From positions 1 through 17,772 of the forward strand of contig JBELEM010000035.1 in NCBI GenBank assembly GCA_042093735.1: a stretch of 17,772 nt of DNA. The letters are read 5' to 3'. Position 1 is the stretch's first letter, and every line of letters starts with the position of its first letter. This stretch comes from Hellea sp042093735 (GTDB lineage Bacteria; Pseudomonadota; Alphaproteobacteria; Caulobacterales; Maricaulaceae). Under the pieces are notes generated by a model. The model was given only the letters and a program-made list of their open reading frames with translations, was not told where the DNA came from and made no database searches. Made by a program: the position numbers and the translations under genes. Shown one piece after another: positions 1 through 8,230 of this stretch.

Positions 1-262
1 TTGCCTCGTCCAATGTTTCAAAAACTTGTGCATTATCCATAACTATTTTTGCACCCGCTGCCATAGGAGCAGCGGAAGGGTTAGGCCAGCCATCTCTAGG
101 GGCCACTAACCGTAATTCGTAGAGACCGAAATTTAGCATACAGCGACACACTGCCCCTATATTTTCTCCTAATTGAGGCTTCACAAGGATTACAGCAGGT
201 AAATTGCTAGTAAAATCAAAATTAATTTTATTTCCTAGCTGATCTTTATTAGTTTTTCCCAT
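1..262 (-). CDS. trmJ: TrmJ-like tRNA (cytidine/uridine-2'-O-)methyltransferase, SPOUT superfamily, 3' end cut by window edge
   Basis: This gene is too short here for a full call, but the reading frame is open from an ATG at 262 to the window edge, giving 87 N-terminal residues. The segment LVKPQLGENIGAVCRCMLNF (residues about 27-46), then RLVAPRDGWPN and a GAKIVMDNAQVFETLDEA stretch, match the start of the SpoU/TrmH-type SPOUT methyltransferases. The conserved NIGAxxRxMxxFG signature is clear, and the NA-x-x-x-x-TLDEA ending favours TrmJ over TrmH or TrmL. TrmJ enzymes transfer a methyl group from S-adenosylmethionine to the 2'-hydroxyl of position 32 in the tRNA anticodon loop. The start codon is preceded by GGGTGA at very short spacing, so the ribosome site is weak. 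It diverges from icd with 77 bases between them. The SAM-binding knot at the C-terminus lies outside the window. Confidence 0.85.
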   Translation of the reverse strand, partial: MGKTNKDQLGNKINFDFTSNLPAVILVKPQLGENIGAVCRCMLNFGLYELRLVAPRDGWPNPSAAPMAAGAKIVMDNAQVFETLDEA

Positions 263-339
263 CTTCACCCTTTTAATATTATTGCGCCTCTGTTACACCG
301 CGGCGAAACAAGTAAACAACTCCGCTTACAGAGGACATT
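263..339 (+). promoter_or_regulatory. icd leader with a hairpin that can bury the Shine-Dalgarno site
   Basis: The 77 bases between trmJ and icd contain the inverted repeat CCTCTGT (287-293) / ACAGAGG (328-334). A second inner pairing is possible, GCGG (300-303) with CCGC (322-325). The right arm includes the GAGG (331-334) that serves as the icd ribosome-binding site, four to five bases before the ATG at 340. Folding of the mRNA would therefore hide that site. AT-rich hexamers TAATAT (274-279) and TATTAT (277-282) could be -10 elements, which would start the transcript close to the left arm. I see no good -35. The pairing is read directly; any regulatory role is inferred. Confidence 0.45.
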
Positions 340-1551
340 ATGAGTAAAATCAAGGTAAATAATCCAGTAGTCAATATGAATGGTGATGAAATGACACGCA
401 TCATTTGGGATTTAATAATAGAAAGACTCATTAACCCATATATAGATATCGAACTTCTTGACTATGATTTGTCCATACAAAGCCGAGATGCTACTAATGA
501 TCAAATCACCATTGATGCTGCAAATGCTATCAAGAAATGCAATGTAGGAATAAAGTGCGCAACTATCACGCCCGACGAACAACGTGTAGAAGAATTTGAT
601 TTAAAAGAAATGTGGCGATCACCTAACGGTACTATTCGTAATATTTTAGGAGGAGTCGTTTTTCGTGAACCCATAATATGTTCAAATGTACCGAGATTAG
701 TCCCAGGATGGACACAACCAATAGTCATCGGTCGTCATGCTTATGGGGATCAATATAAGGCAACAGACTTTTTGGGTCCCGGAAAAGGAAAATTAAAAAT
801 GACATGGGAAGGAGAAAATGGCCAAAAAATTGAAAAAGACGTTTTCGATTTTCCTGATGCAGGGGTAGCGATGGGAATGTACAATTTAGATGAGTCCATC
901 AAAGACTTTGCCAGAGCATGTTTCAATTATGGAATTCAACGTAGGTGGCCTGTTTACTTATCTACTAAAAATACAATTCTAAAAAAATATGATGGACGCT
1001 TCAAAGATATATTCCAAGAGGTTTACGAAACCGAGTTTGAAAGTAAATTTAATGATTTTGGTGGTGAATATCAACACAGATTAATTGATGATATGGTTGC
1101 AGCGGCAATGAAGTGGTCTGGTGGATACATCTGGGCATGCAAAAACTATGATGGAGACGTGCAGTCTGATACTGTGGCACAAGGGTTTGGTTCTTTGGGA
1201 TTAATGACTTCATTTTTACTAACCCCCGACGGAAAAACCATGGAAGCTGAAGCCGCACATGGAACAGTAACGAGGCACTATAGAAACCACCAAAAAGGTG
1301 AAGCCACTTCGACTAACTCAACAGCATCTATTTTTGCTTGGACAAGAGGGTTAGCGCACCGCGGTAAAATTGACTCAAATGAAGAGCTTATAAACTTTGC
1401 AAAAAATCTTGAAAAAACAGTTATAGAAACAGTAGAAGCAGGGCAGATGACAAAAGACCTTGCTTTATTAGTCGGCGATCAACAGGGCTGGCTTACAACA
1501 ACAGGATACTTGGAGGCTATTGCAGAGAATTTTGAAAGAAGAATGGCTTAA
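340..1551 (+). CDS. icd: NADP-dependent isocitrate dehydrogenase
   Basis: Converts isocitrate to 2-oxoglutarate with NADP+ in the cytoplasm (TCA cycle). The 403-residue protein is of the dimeric, eukaryote-like IDH type found in alphaproteobacteria, not the E. coli type. Substrate-binding residues are visible in SPNGTIR (94-100, with S94, N96 and R100), R109 and R132 in PIVIGRHAYGDQY. The metal-binding aspartates sit in LIDDMVAAAMKW (D250) and KNYDGDVQSD (D273, D277). The AEAAHGTVTRHYR segment near 303-315 contributes to NADP binding, and TSTNSTASIFAWTRGLAHR follows it. The length matches the family. The start ATG has GAGGA four to five bases upstream, and MSKIKVNNPVVNMNGDEMTR is the usual family beginning. 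It runs tail-to-tail with alaS (29 bases apart), the same neighbour as in many alphaproteobacteria. Confidence 0.97.
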   Translation: MSKIKVNNPVVNMNGDEMTRIIWDLIIERLINPYIDIELLDYDLSIQSRDATNDQITIDAANAIKKCNVGIKCATITPDEQRVEEFDLKEMWRSPNGTIRNILGGVVFREPIICSNVPRLVPGWTQPIVIGRHAYGDQYKATDFLGPGKGKLKMTWEGENGQKIEKDVFDFPDAGVAMGMYNLDESIKDFARACFNYGIQRRWPVYLSTKNTILKKYDGRFKDIFQEVYETEFESKFNDFGGEYQHRLIDDMVAAAMKWSGGYIWACKNYDGDVQSDTVAQGFGSLGLMTSFLLTPDGKTMEAEAAHGTVTRHYRNHQKGEATSTNSTASIFAWTRGLAHRGKIDSNEELINFAKNLEKTVIETVEAGQMTKDLALLVGDQQGWLTTTGYLEAIAENFERRMA

Positions 1552-1580
1552 TATTAAAGGGTGAGATACTTCACAGTCTT

Positions 1581-4217
1581 TTATTTAATTTTATTTTTTA
1601 TAGCATTCAAAGCATCTGCTGCTTTGGATGCTTGACTGCCTCCAGCCTGTGCCATATTTGGCTTCCCTCCACCGCGTCCCCCTATAATTTCAGCACCCAC
1701 ATTTACTAATTCAACTGCATTATAGGTTTCTAAAAGATCATTTGTTATTGCCACTATTAGTGCAACTTTTTCATTATCCGTACCGATAAAACAAATAAGA
1801 CCTGTGTCTATAGATGACAGCTTCTCATTGACCAGGGAACGAAGATCTTTTCCCGATATTCCATTTAGAATGGCACTTAAAAAATTTACCCCATTAATAT
1901 TTTCAGTATGAATAGCTTCTTTGCCACCACCACCAAGAGCCAAAGCTTTCTTAACTTTAATAAGCTCTTTTTCAAGAGAATTACGTTCATTAATGAGTGT
2001 GGTGACACGGTCCTCAATCAACTCAGGCTTAGACTTAAGCTTTTTAGCAACTGATACTGCATAGCCTGCCTGATTTTCTAAGTATTCTCTTGCAGCATGG
2101 CCTGTCACGGCTTCTAGGCGTCTAACACCTGCTGCTATAGCACTTTCAGAAAGAATCTTAAATAATGCTATATCACCTGTGAATTCAACATGAGTTCCCC
2201 CGCAAAGCTCAACAGAATATTTACCTGTTTCTTCACCACTGTTGTCTCCGATTGACAGAACACGAACACTATCCCCATATTTTTCACCAAATAGAGCCAT
2301 AGCTCCCTGGGCTATAGCTTCATCAGGTTTCATTGTTTCTATAGTTGAGGCAGAGTTTTGAAGTATAATGTCATTCACTTCTTTTTCTACAGCAAGTAGT
2401 TCTTCGTTTGAGATTGCCTTACCGTGCGAAATATCAAACCTTATCTTATCACCGTCAACCATTTGACCTTTTTGAGTTACATGCTCACCTAGCGTGCGTC
2501 TTAAGGCTTCGTGCATAAGATGCGCAGCAGAATGATTTATCGTTGTTTGTTTTCTATTAACAGCATCCACGCTGAGGTTAATTTTATCACCACATTTCAT
2601 CGAACCATCTAAATAGCCAATAACTACATGTAGATCGCCAGCTTTTTTAATGACATTGGACACCTTAATATTACCATTTTTGAGTGTGGCCACACCTATA
2701 TCACCAGCCTGACCGCCACTTTCAGCATAAAAAGGGCTTTTTTTGGTAATGAACATTATATCACAATCTCTAGCACTATTAGCTACGGCACCATTAACTA
2801 GGATACAATCAACAACCGACTCAATTTCTAGTGTTTCATATCCAACAAACTCAGTGGGACCGCATTTATCCTTAATCTCAAACCAAATATTATCCATATC
2901 AACATCGCCCGACTTAAATCCTGATACTTTGGAGTTTTCTTTTTGGCGTAACATAGCTTTATCAAATCCCTCTAAGTCAACTGATATACCTTTTGTACGC
3001 AATGCATCCTCTGTTAAATCAACTGGAAAACCATAGGTATCATACAACTTAAAGGCCATTTCACCATTAAGAATATCGCCACGAGAGAGGCCTTCAATAG
3101 CACTATTCAAAAGTGTTGTTCCGCGCCCAAGAGTTTTCAAAAACCTTTCTTCTTCTTGTAAAAATGTAGACTCTATGCTTAATTTTGCTCTATTAAGTTC
3201 ATTAAAAGCATCTCCCATTTCATTTATTAAGGTTGGCACTAAACGATGCATTAATGGTTCCTTTGAACCTAAAATATGTGCATGTCTCATTGCTCGACGC
3301 ATAATTCGTCTAAGAACATAACCACGTCCTTCATTAGAAGGGCTAACTCCATCCGCCATTAAAAAAGAAGAACTCCTCAAATGGTCAGCGATAACTCTAT
3401 GTGAAAATTTTGCTTCATCCTCGGCCTTTACTCCAGTTAACTCAACAGAGGTTTTTATTAGGTTACTAAATAAGTCAATTTCATAGTTGTCATGCTTTCC
3501 TTGCAAGATAGCAGCAGTACGTTCTAATCCCATTCCGGTATCAATAGAAGGCCTTGGCAATACGACCTGACTTCCATCTGAATGTCTTTGAAATTGCATA
3601 AACACTAAATTCCAAATTTCTATAAATCTATCACCATCCTCATTAGGAGACCCAGGAGGTCCTCCTGCTATATGAGGTCCATGGTCATAAAATATTTCAG
3701 AACAAGGACCGCAAGGTCCGGTGTCACCCATTGCCCAAAAATTATCTGATGATTTGATTTTAATTATTCTATTATCAGTAAGGCCCGCAATTTTTTTCCA
3801 AAGTTTATATGCCTCATCATCTGTGTGATAAATAGTCACTAAAAGTTTATCCTTATCTAGACCTAACACATTGGTAACTAAGTCCCACGAAAGTTCGATT
3901 GCTTCAGCCTTGAAGTAATCCCCGAAACTAAAGTTGCCCAACATCTCAAAAAAAGTATGGTGTCTAGCTGTGTAGCCTACGTTATCAAGGTCATTATGCT
4001 TGCCTCCTGCCCTAACACATTTTTGAGTTGTTACAGCTCGATTATAACTAGGCTTTTGAACACCAGTAAAATAATCTTTGAACTGAACCATACCGGCATT
4101 AGTAAATAACAAAGTGGGATCATTATTTGGAACAAGCGAGCTAGATGTAAGGACTTCATGTCCATGTCCTTGGAAAAATTCCAAATAACACTTTCTGATA
4201 TCTCTCAAACTAACCAT
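1581..4217 (-). CDS. alaS: alanyl-tRNA synthetase
   Basis: Charges tRNA-Ala with alanine in the cytoplasm and hydrolyses mischarged Ser- or Gly-tRNA. The 878 residues are a normal full length. The class II catalytic core includes HHTFFEMLGNFSFGDYF (86-102), the GDTGPCGPCSEIFYD loop (164-178) and motif 3 DTGMGLERTAAIL (226-238). The tRNA-recognition region follows to about 450. The editing domain has both zinc-ligand motifs, H562-x3-H566 (NHSAAHLMH) and C672-x3-H676 (CGGTH). The C-terminal C-Ala domain ends with GGRGGGKPNMAQAGG, a conserved glycine-rich stretch. The ATG at 4217 is preceded by AGGTAG, and MVSLRDIRKCYLEFF is the expected N-terminus. It follows recA in the same direction, but a terminator lies between them, so it probably has its own promoter. 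Confidence 0.98.
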   Translation of the reverse strand: MVSLRDIRKCYLEFFQGHGHEVLTSSSLVPNNDPTLLFTNAGMVQFKDYFTGVQKPSYNRAVTTQKCVRAGGKHNDLDNVGYTARHHTFFEMLGNFSFGDYFKAEAIELSWDLVTNVLGLDKDKLLVTIYHTDDEAYKLWKKIAGLTDNRIIKIKSSDNFWAMGDTGPCGPCSEIFYDHGPHIAGGPPGSPNEDGDRFIEIWNLVFMQFQRHSDGSQVVLPRPSIDTGMGLERTAAILQGKHDNYEIDLFSNLIKTSVELTGVKAEDEAKFSHRVIADHLRSSSFLMADGVSPSNEGRGYVLRRIMRRAMRHAHILGSKEPLMHRLVPTLINEMGDAFNELNRAKLSIESTFLQEEERFLKTLGRGTTLLNSAIEGLSRGDILNGEMAFKLYDTYGFPVDLTEDALRTKGISVDLEGFDKAMLRQKENSKVSGFKSGDVDMDNIWFEIKDKCGPTEFVGYETLEIESVVDCILVNGAVANSARDCDIMFITKKSPFYAESGGQAGDIGVATLKNGNIKVSNVIKKAGDLHVVIGYLDGSMKCGDKINLSVDAVNRKQTTINHSAAHLMHEALRRTLGEHVTQKGQMVDGDKIRFDISHGKAISNEELLAVEKEVNDIILQNSASTIETMKPDEAIAQGAMALFGEKYGDSVRVLSIGDNSGEETGKYSVELCGGTHVEFTGDIALFKILSESAIAAGVRRLEAVTGHAAREYLENQAGYAVSVAKKLKSKPELIEDRVTTLINERNSLEKELIKVKKALALGGGGKEAIHTENINGVNFLSAILNGISGKDLRSLVNEKLSSIDTGLICFIGTDNEKVALIVAITNDLLETYNAVELVNVGAEIIGGRGGGKPNMAQAGGSQASKAADALNAIKNKIK

Positions 4218-4238
4218 AAATAACTACCTAACTACAAT

Positions 4239-4269
4239 ATCATATATAAAAAACGCCTGACTATGCCAA
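4239..4269 (-). promoter_or_regulatory. possible alaS promoter overlapping the recA terminator
   Basis: On the minus strand TTGGCA (4269-4264) is followed after 17 bases by TATATG (4246-4241), or after 19 bases by TATGAT (4244-4239). This would start alaS mRNA about 10-15 bases before its ATG. The -35 candidate lies inside the hairpin of the recA terminator. It is a plausible but unproven promoter; AT-rich sequence easily gives chance matches. Confidence 0.3.
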
Positions 4270-4272
4270 GCG
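4248..4272 (-). terminator. intrinsic terminator after recA
   Basis: On the minus strand CGCTTG (4272-4267) pairs with CAGGCG (4259-4254) around a 7-base loop, with one G-U pair in a 6-bp stem. The stem is followed immediately by six T (4253-4248). It lies about 65 bases after the recA stop codon and 31 bases before alaS. This is a standard rho-independent form, of moderate stem strength. Confidence 0.7.
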
Positions 4273-4337
4273 CTGTTTATTAAAATATCGATATGACTAA
4301 GTATACAATATTTTACTTTATTTTTAAGGTTAGCTTA

Positions 4338-5447
4338 TTAACTTAAAGTAGAAATATTTTCTATTATGTCATTTTCTGAATCACGTTCATCTTTAGGCAT
4401 TAAAAGTTCATCTTCCAACAAACCCTCGTTCACTCTAATTTTGTGTTCTAATTCGGCAGCAATATCAGGATTATCTTTAAGAAATAATCTAACATTTTCT
4501 CTACCCTGTCCGATACGTTCATTACCATATGAATACCAAGAACCCGATTTTTCAACGACCTCAGCCTTCACTCCTAAATCAATAAGTTCCCCTGTTTTTG
4601 AAATTCCTTCTCCGTACATTATATCAAATTCAACTTGCCTAAATGGTGGGGCAACTTTATTTTTTACAACTTTGACACGCGTTTGATTTCCAACTATTTC
4701 GTCTCTATGTTTCAAGGCGCCAATTCGTCTTATATCTAATCGAACCGAACTATAAAATTTAAGAGCATTTCCGCCTGTAGTAGTTTCAGGGGAACCATAC
4801 ATTACTCCAATCTTCATCCTGATTTGATTTATAAAAATAACCATACATCCCGATTTTGATATGGACCCGGTTAACTTTCGAAGTGCCTGACTCATGAGTC
4901 GCGCCTGCAATCCAGGTAAGCTATCACCCATATCTCCTTCAAGTTCTGCCCGAGGAGTTAATGCTGCCACAGAGTCTATAACTAAAATATCTACAGCCCC
5001 AGATCTCACCAAAGTATCGGCAATTTCCAGTCCTTGCTCACCCGTATCAGGTTGAGCTATTAATAATTCATTTACATCCACACCTAACTTTCCAGCATAA
5101 ACTGGATCTAATGCATGCTCGGCATCTATAAAAGCCGCTACTCCGCCTTGTTTTTGCATCTCAGCTACTACATGGAGAGATAAAGTAGTTTTACCCGAAC
5201 TTTCAGGTCCATAAATCTCAATTATTCTACCCTTTGGTAATCCTCCTATTCCTAAGGCAATATCCAGTCCAATAGATCCTGTTGAAACAGCTTCAATGTC
5301 CATGGCGCTTTTCTGGCCTAGTTTCATGACTGCGCCCTTACCAAAAGCACGGTCAATTTGACTCATTGCGGCTTCCAGAGCTACAGACTTATTTTTATCT
5401 TCTGCTTTACCCACTACTGTTAACGGTGTTGTTGATTTTCTGGCCAT
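4338..5447 (-). CDS. recA: RecA recombinase
   Basis: DNA-dependent ATPase that forms filaments on single-stranded DNA, drives homologous recombination and triggers LexA self-cleavage in the SOS response. The 369 residues show Walker A GPESSGKT (80-87), Walker B LVIDSVAAL (155-163), the L1 loop region GDMGDSLPGLQARLMSQALR (171-190), the FINQIRMKIGVMYGSPETTTGGNALKFY stretch containing loop L2, and the RGRIIEIYG-like PKGRIIEIYG lead-in. The C-terminal tail is acidic (DELLMPKDERDSENDIIENI), as in other RecA proteins. The ATG at 5447 has GGAG eight to nine bases upstream. The spacer towards cckA carries two LexA boxes, so damage-inducible control is strongly supported. An intrinsic terminator follows the gene. 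Confidence 0.99.
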   Translation of the reverse strand: MARKSTTPLTVVGKAEDKNKSVALEAAMSQIDRAFGKGAVMKLGQKSAMDIEAVSTGSIGLDIALGIGGLPKGRIIEIYGPESSGKTTLSLHVVAEMQKQGGVAAFIDAEHALDPVYAGKLGVDVNELLIAQPDTGEQGLEIADTLVRSGAVDILVIDSVAALTPRAELEGDMGDSLPGLQARLMSQALRKLTGSISKSGCMVIFINQIRMKIGVMYGSPETTTGGNALKFYSSVRLDIRRIGALKHRDEIVGNQTRVKVVKNKVAPPFRQVEFDIMYGEGISKTGELIDLGVKAEVVEKSGSWYSYGNERIGQGRENVRLFLKDNPDIAAELEHKIRVNEGLLEDELLMPKDERDSENDIIENISTLS

Positions 5448-5485
5448 TATATAACTCCAGTAAAAATAACCGGAGTCCTTCGGTC

Positions 5486-5491
5486 ATTATA
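5486..5491 (-). promoter_or_regulatory. candidate recA -10 hexamer
   Basis: TATAAT reads perfectly on the minus strand at 5491-5486, 38 bases before the recA ATG. The base run at the expected -35 position (around 5509-5514) does not resemble TTGACA, so this may be an activator-helped or weak promoter. An alternative pair, TTGATT (5556-5551) with AACAAG (5533-5528), would place the LexA box at 5531-5545 inside the promoter, but its -10 is poor. The start point is unresolved. Confidence 0.35.
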
Positions 5492-5530
5492 TTGAAATTG
5501 CGGCTTTTATTGGACTGCCGTGTTTGACTT

Positions 5531-5545
5531 GTTCCACATCTGTTC
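5531..5545 (-). promoter_or_regulatory. LexA (SOS) box 1, recA-proximal
   Basis: The plus strand reads GTTC-CACATCT-GTTC, an exact match to the alphaproteobacterial LexA operator GTTC-N7-GTTC (the same as GAAC-N7-GAAC on the other strand). It is 84 bases upstream of the recA ATG. Presence of the motif in front of recA, a standard SOS target, makes it very likely functional. Confidence 0.85.
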
Positions 5546-5563
5546 TTATTAATCAAGAAAAAA

Positions 5564-5578
5564 GAACATTTAGAGAAC
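5564..5578 (-). promoter_or_regulatory. LexA (SOS) box 2, distal, opposite orientation
   Basis: The plus strand reads GAAC-ATTTAGA-GAAC, a second exact alphaproteobacterial LexA motif. It begins 18 bases after box 1 ends and is its mirror image. It lies only 13 bases from the cckA stop codon. The four half-sites start at 5531, 5542, 5564 and 5575, that is at 11, 22 and 11 base steps, so all lie on about the same face of the helix. Confidence 0.75.
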
Positions 5579-5591
5579 AAAAAATTTTTAG

Positions 5592-8099
5592 TCATGGTTT
5601 TGCATCACTTTCACCAATCTCATCTTTAACTTTTTCAGCTAATTGCGCTAGGGTAAACGGTTTGGGTAGAAAAGAAACATCTGCTTCATCAGACAAAAGC
5701 TCAGAGAAGTCATCTTCAGCATATCCGGATACAAAAACGATTCTAGCAGTACCAAGCAAGTCACGACCTTTTCTTAAAAGAGTAGGTCCGTCCATTGATG
5801 GCATTACAACATCAGAAATCATCAAATCAAATGATTCCTTCGAATTCTTTAATATGTCTAAAGCTTCCTCACCGTCATCAGCCTCTACAACTTTATAGCC
5901 TTTTCTTCTCAATGATTTTGAAGCGATATCACGAACAGAAATTTCATCTTCTACAAAAAGAATACTCCCCTGCCCTGTTAAGTCAGCAGATCGTTTAGTA
6001 GTTGTAGGCGGTTTAATTAAATCTATATTCACTTTCTGATCAGATGAGGGTAGATATATTCGAAATGTTGTTCCTTTACCGATAGAACTATCCACTGTTA
6101 AATGCCCTCCCGACTGCTTTATAATTCCGTAAACAGTAGCTAAGCCTAGACCTGTACCTTTGCCGATTTCTTTAGTCGTGAAGAAAGGCTCAAATATTTT
6201 TGACTTTACATCCTCAGTCATGCCCTCGCCTGTATCAGCCACTTCAATAACAACAAAATCATCACCCATGATAGACTTTAAGGCTAGCTGAACGCTTGGG
6301 TTATCGATAACTTCTCGTTTTAAAAAGTAACTTGATATAGAGATTATTCCTCCATTACTTTTTTCCATGGCATCTCGCGCATTAACACATAAATTCATCA
6401 AAACGGTATCTATTTGAGACCTATCAGCTCTAACAAGGGGTAAATCTCGACCATGAACTATCTTGAGTTTAACTCGCTCCCCTAAAGTCTGTTTTAAAGT
6501 AACTACCATTTCAGTTAGTATGTCTGTTACTGAAATCGACTCAGTTCGGCGAGTTTGCTTTCTTGAAAAAGCCAACAATTTCTTTACTAGTGCTGCCGCC
6601 CTTATTCCTGTAGTATTAATATTCTGCAACTCAGGGTAAGATGGATCACCTATTGGATGACGTTGCAATAGTTCATCAGTATTTAAACGAATTGCTGTCA
6701 ACAGGTTATTGAAATCATGAGCAACCCCAGCTGCTAGTTGCCCAATAGCCTGCATCTTTTGTGACTGAACTAATTGGTCTTCCAATAATTTTCTAGCGCT
6801 TGTATCCACCATATAAACTCGGAAAGATTTTTCAATCTCCGACTCCGATACGATATACACAGAAACATTTAAGTTAGAGGGACTAGCCAAAACTGCATCA
6901 AATGGTTTATCAGTTTCACATTCATAAGCTACAAAATCAAGAAAACTCCTATCTGTCTTTTCTAAGTCAAAAATCTTGTCAAAGGTCTTGCCAACACCTG
7001 ACACTCCCGCGCTCATTCGATTAAAGGAAAAGTTTTCACTTTTAATAACAGACTTGCCTAGCTGAGTGCCTACTAGGTGCAATATAGCAACAGGCGCTGC
7101 CGAAAAATCCTCAGCACTATCAGAACTTAACAGATTTTCCTTAATGGATTTAGAACTCGGTGATTTTTGGAAACCTATGCTATAATATCCATGTATAGAT
7201 ACATTACAAATACTCTCACCATCCTCAGAAGAAGCCCATACACCAACCATAATACTTGGCATCGAAACCTCTTTATGAGTAATTAATCTTGAATGTATTC
7301 GTATAATCTCCCCAACAGAATCCGACCTCTCTAGCAATTCTCTTGAATTCTCTATAAATTCATCGATATGTTTTGGTTTTGTCTTCTTGGGACCACTCAA
7401 CCAGCGTTTCAGTGTTGAATTAATTTCAATAATCTCTCCCGTTCTGGTAATAGAAAACAAACCAACAGGTGCATCAATAAGTTTATTCTTACTACCCAAT
7501 GCATCGAAAGTTATATCTATAATTTGCCATAATTTCTGTGGGTAAAGGTTGATTACCTGTATCTTGTATCGCCTATGTCTATCAGCAAAATCAAAAGCAT
7601 CTACTATTTCACTTGAAAATGGGATATCGTTATCCAGATTATGCAATCTAAAAATTGCAGCTGAAGTTTCTTTACTGCAAGGTACAAACAATCTCTCCAC
7701 AGAAGGCGGAACATCTCCAGAGGTCACTACCTGTAACTTACTTGCTAAATTCATATAGGATTTGTTAGCTACAAGTACCTTTCCGTTCTCGGTAAATATA
7801 GAGCTTATTGGGTTATTGACAAAAGCACCTGAAAAAACCCGGTCACGGTCTACATAAACTTTTTTAAGGTTTTTACTTTTTTTAAAATAAGTTAAAAAAG
7901 TAAAAATACCTAAAATAACAACCAATATATTGATGAACAACATGGTAAAACCAAGAAAATTAATTTTATCCATATCAAATAAAAAAACATAGCCAAAAGC
8001 TAGAGATAAAAAAGCAATCAAAACAAGGACAATAGAAACAATAATCATAAAATTAATTTTATAATTTTGAGTAAATTTTTTTCGAATCACAGAAAACAT
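5592..8099 (-). CDS. cckA: CckA-type hybrid sensor histidine kinase
   Basis: Membrane-bound hybrid kinase. In alphaproteobacteria CckA passes phosphate through ChpT to CtrA and CpdR to control the cell cycle. The 835 residues begin with two membrane segments (about 17-41 and 47-70). A PAS-like sensory region follows: GAFVNNPISSIFTENGKVLVAN at 91-112, IDAPVGLFSITRTGEIIEINSTL near 208-230, and a third less clear unit near 333-420. The HisKA domain has H461 in AAGVAHDFNNLLTAI, the exact CckA-type H-box. The ATPase domain shows MNLCVNARDAM (568-578), DTGEGM (622-627) and GKGTGLGLATVYG (646-658). The receiver at 712-828 has VEDE (715-718), phospho-acceptor D763 in ISDVVMP, and K813. Position directly upstream of recA-alaS-icd supports the CckA call. 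No clear ribosome site precedes the ATG at 8099; a later start is possible but would remove the first membrane segment. Confidence 0.92.
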   Translation of the reverse strand: MFSVIRKKFTQNYKINFMIIVSIVLVLIAFLSLAFGYVFLFDMDKINFLGFTMLFINILVVILGIFTFLTYFKKSKNLKKVYVDRDRVFSGAFVNNPISSIFTENGKVLVANKSYMNLASKLQVVTSGDVPPSVERLFVPCSKETSAAIFRLHNLDNDIPFSSEIVDAFDFADRHRRYKIQVINLYPQKLWQIIDITFDALGSKNKLIDAPVGLFSITRTGEIIEINSTLKRWLSGPKKTKPKHIDEFIENSRELLERSDSVGEIIRIHSRLITHKEVSMPSIMVGVWASSEDGESICNVSIHGYYSIGFQKSPSSKSIKENLLSSDSAEDFSAAPVAILHLVGTQLGKSVIKSENFSFNRMSAGVSGVGKTFDKIFDLEKTDRSFLDFVAYECETDKPFDAVLASPSNLNVSVYIVSESEIEKSFRVYMVDTSARKLLEDQLVQSQKMQAIGQLAAGVAHDFNNLLTAIRLNTDELLQRHPIGDPSYPELQNINTTGIRAAALVKKLLAFSRKQTRRTESISVTDILTEMVVTLKQTLGERVKLKIVHGRDLPLVRADRSQIDTVLMNLCVNARDAMEKSNGGIISISSYFLKREVIDNPSVQLALKSIMGDDFVVIEVADTGEGMTEDVKSKIFEPFFTTKEIGKGTGLGLATVYGIIKQSGGHLTVDSSIGKGTTFRIYLPSSDQKVNIDLIKPPTTTKRSADLTGQGSILFVEDEISVRDIASKSLRRKGYKVVEADDGEEALDILKNSKESFDLMISDVVMPSMDGPTLLRKGRDLLGTARIVFVSGYAEDDFSELLSDEADVSFLPKPFTLAQLAEKVKDEIGESDAKP

Positions 8100-8230
8100 A
8101 TAATCACACTAAGGCAAAGAAGTTTTTTTGTTCATATAATATTGATAAATACCTATTTACTATTAGACTTTATCTCTAAACGTCTATTACATTAAAGAAC
8201 AACTAAAGTATATTAACTTAAGGTGACTAA

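Noticed and set aside
1560..1590. Weak hairpin GTGA/TCAC after icd followed by T-rich sequence, as an icd terminator.
   Set aside because: The stem has only four pairs and the T-rich part is the end of alaS coding sequence; not enough to call.
2743..3036. A 97-codon plus-strand open frame opposite alaS.
   Set aside because: It lies wholly within the well-conserved alaS coding region, has no ribosome site and no recognisable motif.
5407..5595. A 62-codon minus-strand open frame spanning the recA start and the cckA end.
   Set aside because: It overlaps the recA start out of frame and covers the LexA boxes; its composition looks like translated non-coding DNA.
8100..8230. Possible CtrA site (TTAA-N7-TTAA) in the cckA/DUF885 divergent spacer.
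   Set aside because: Several TTAA occur (8192, 8213, 8218) but none are separated by seven bases, so the full motif is absent.
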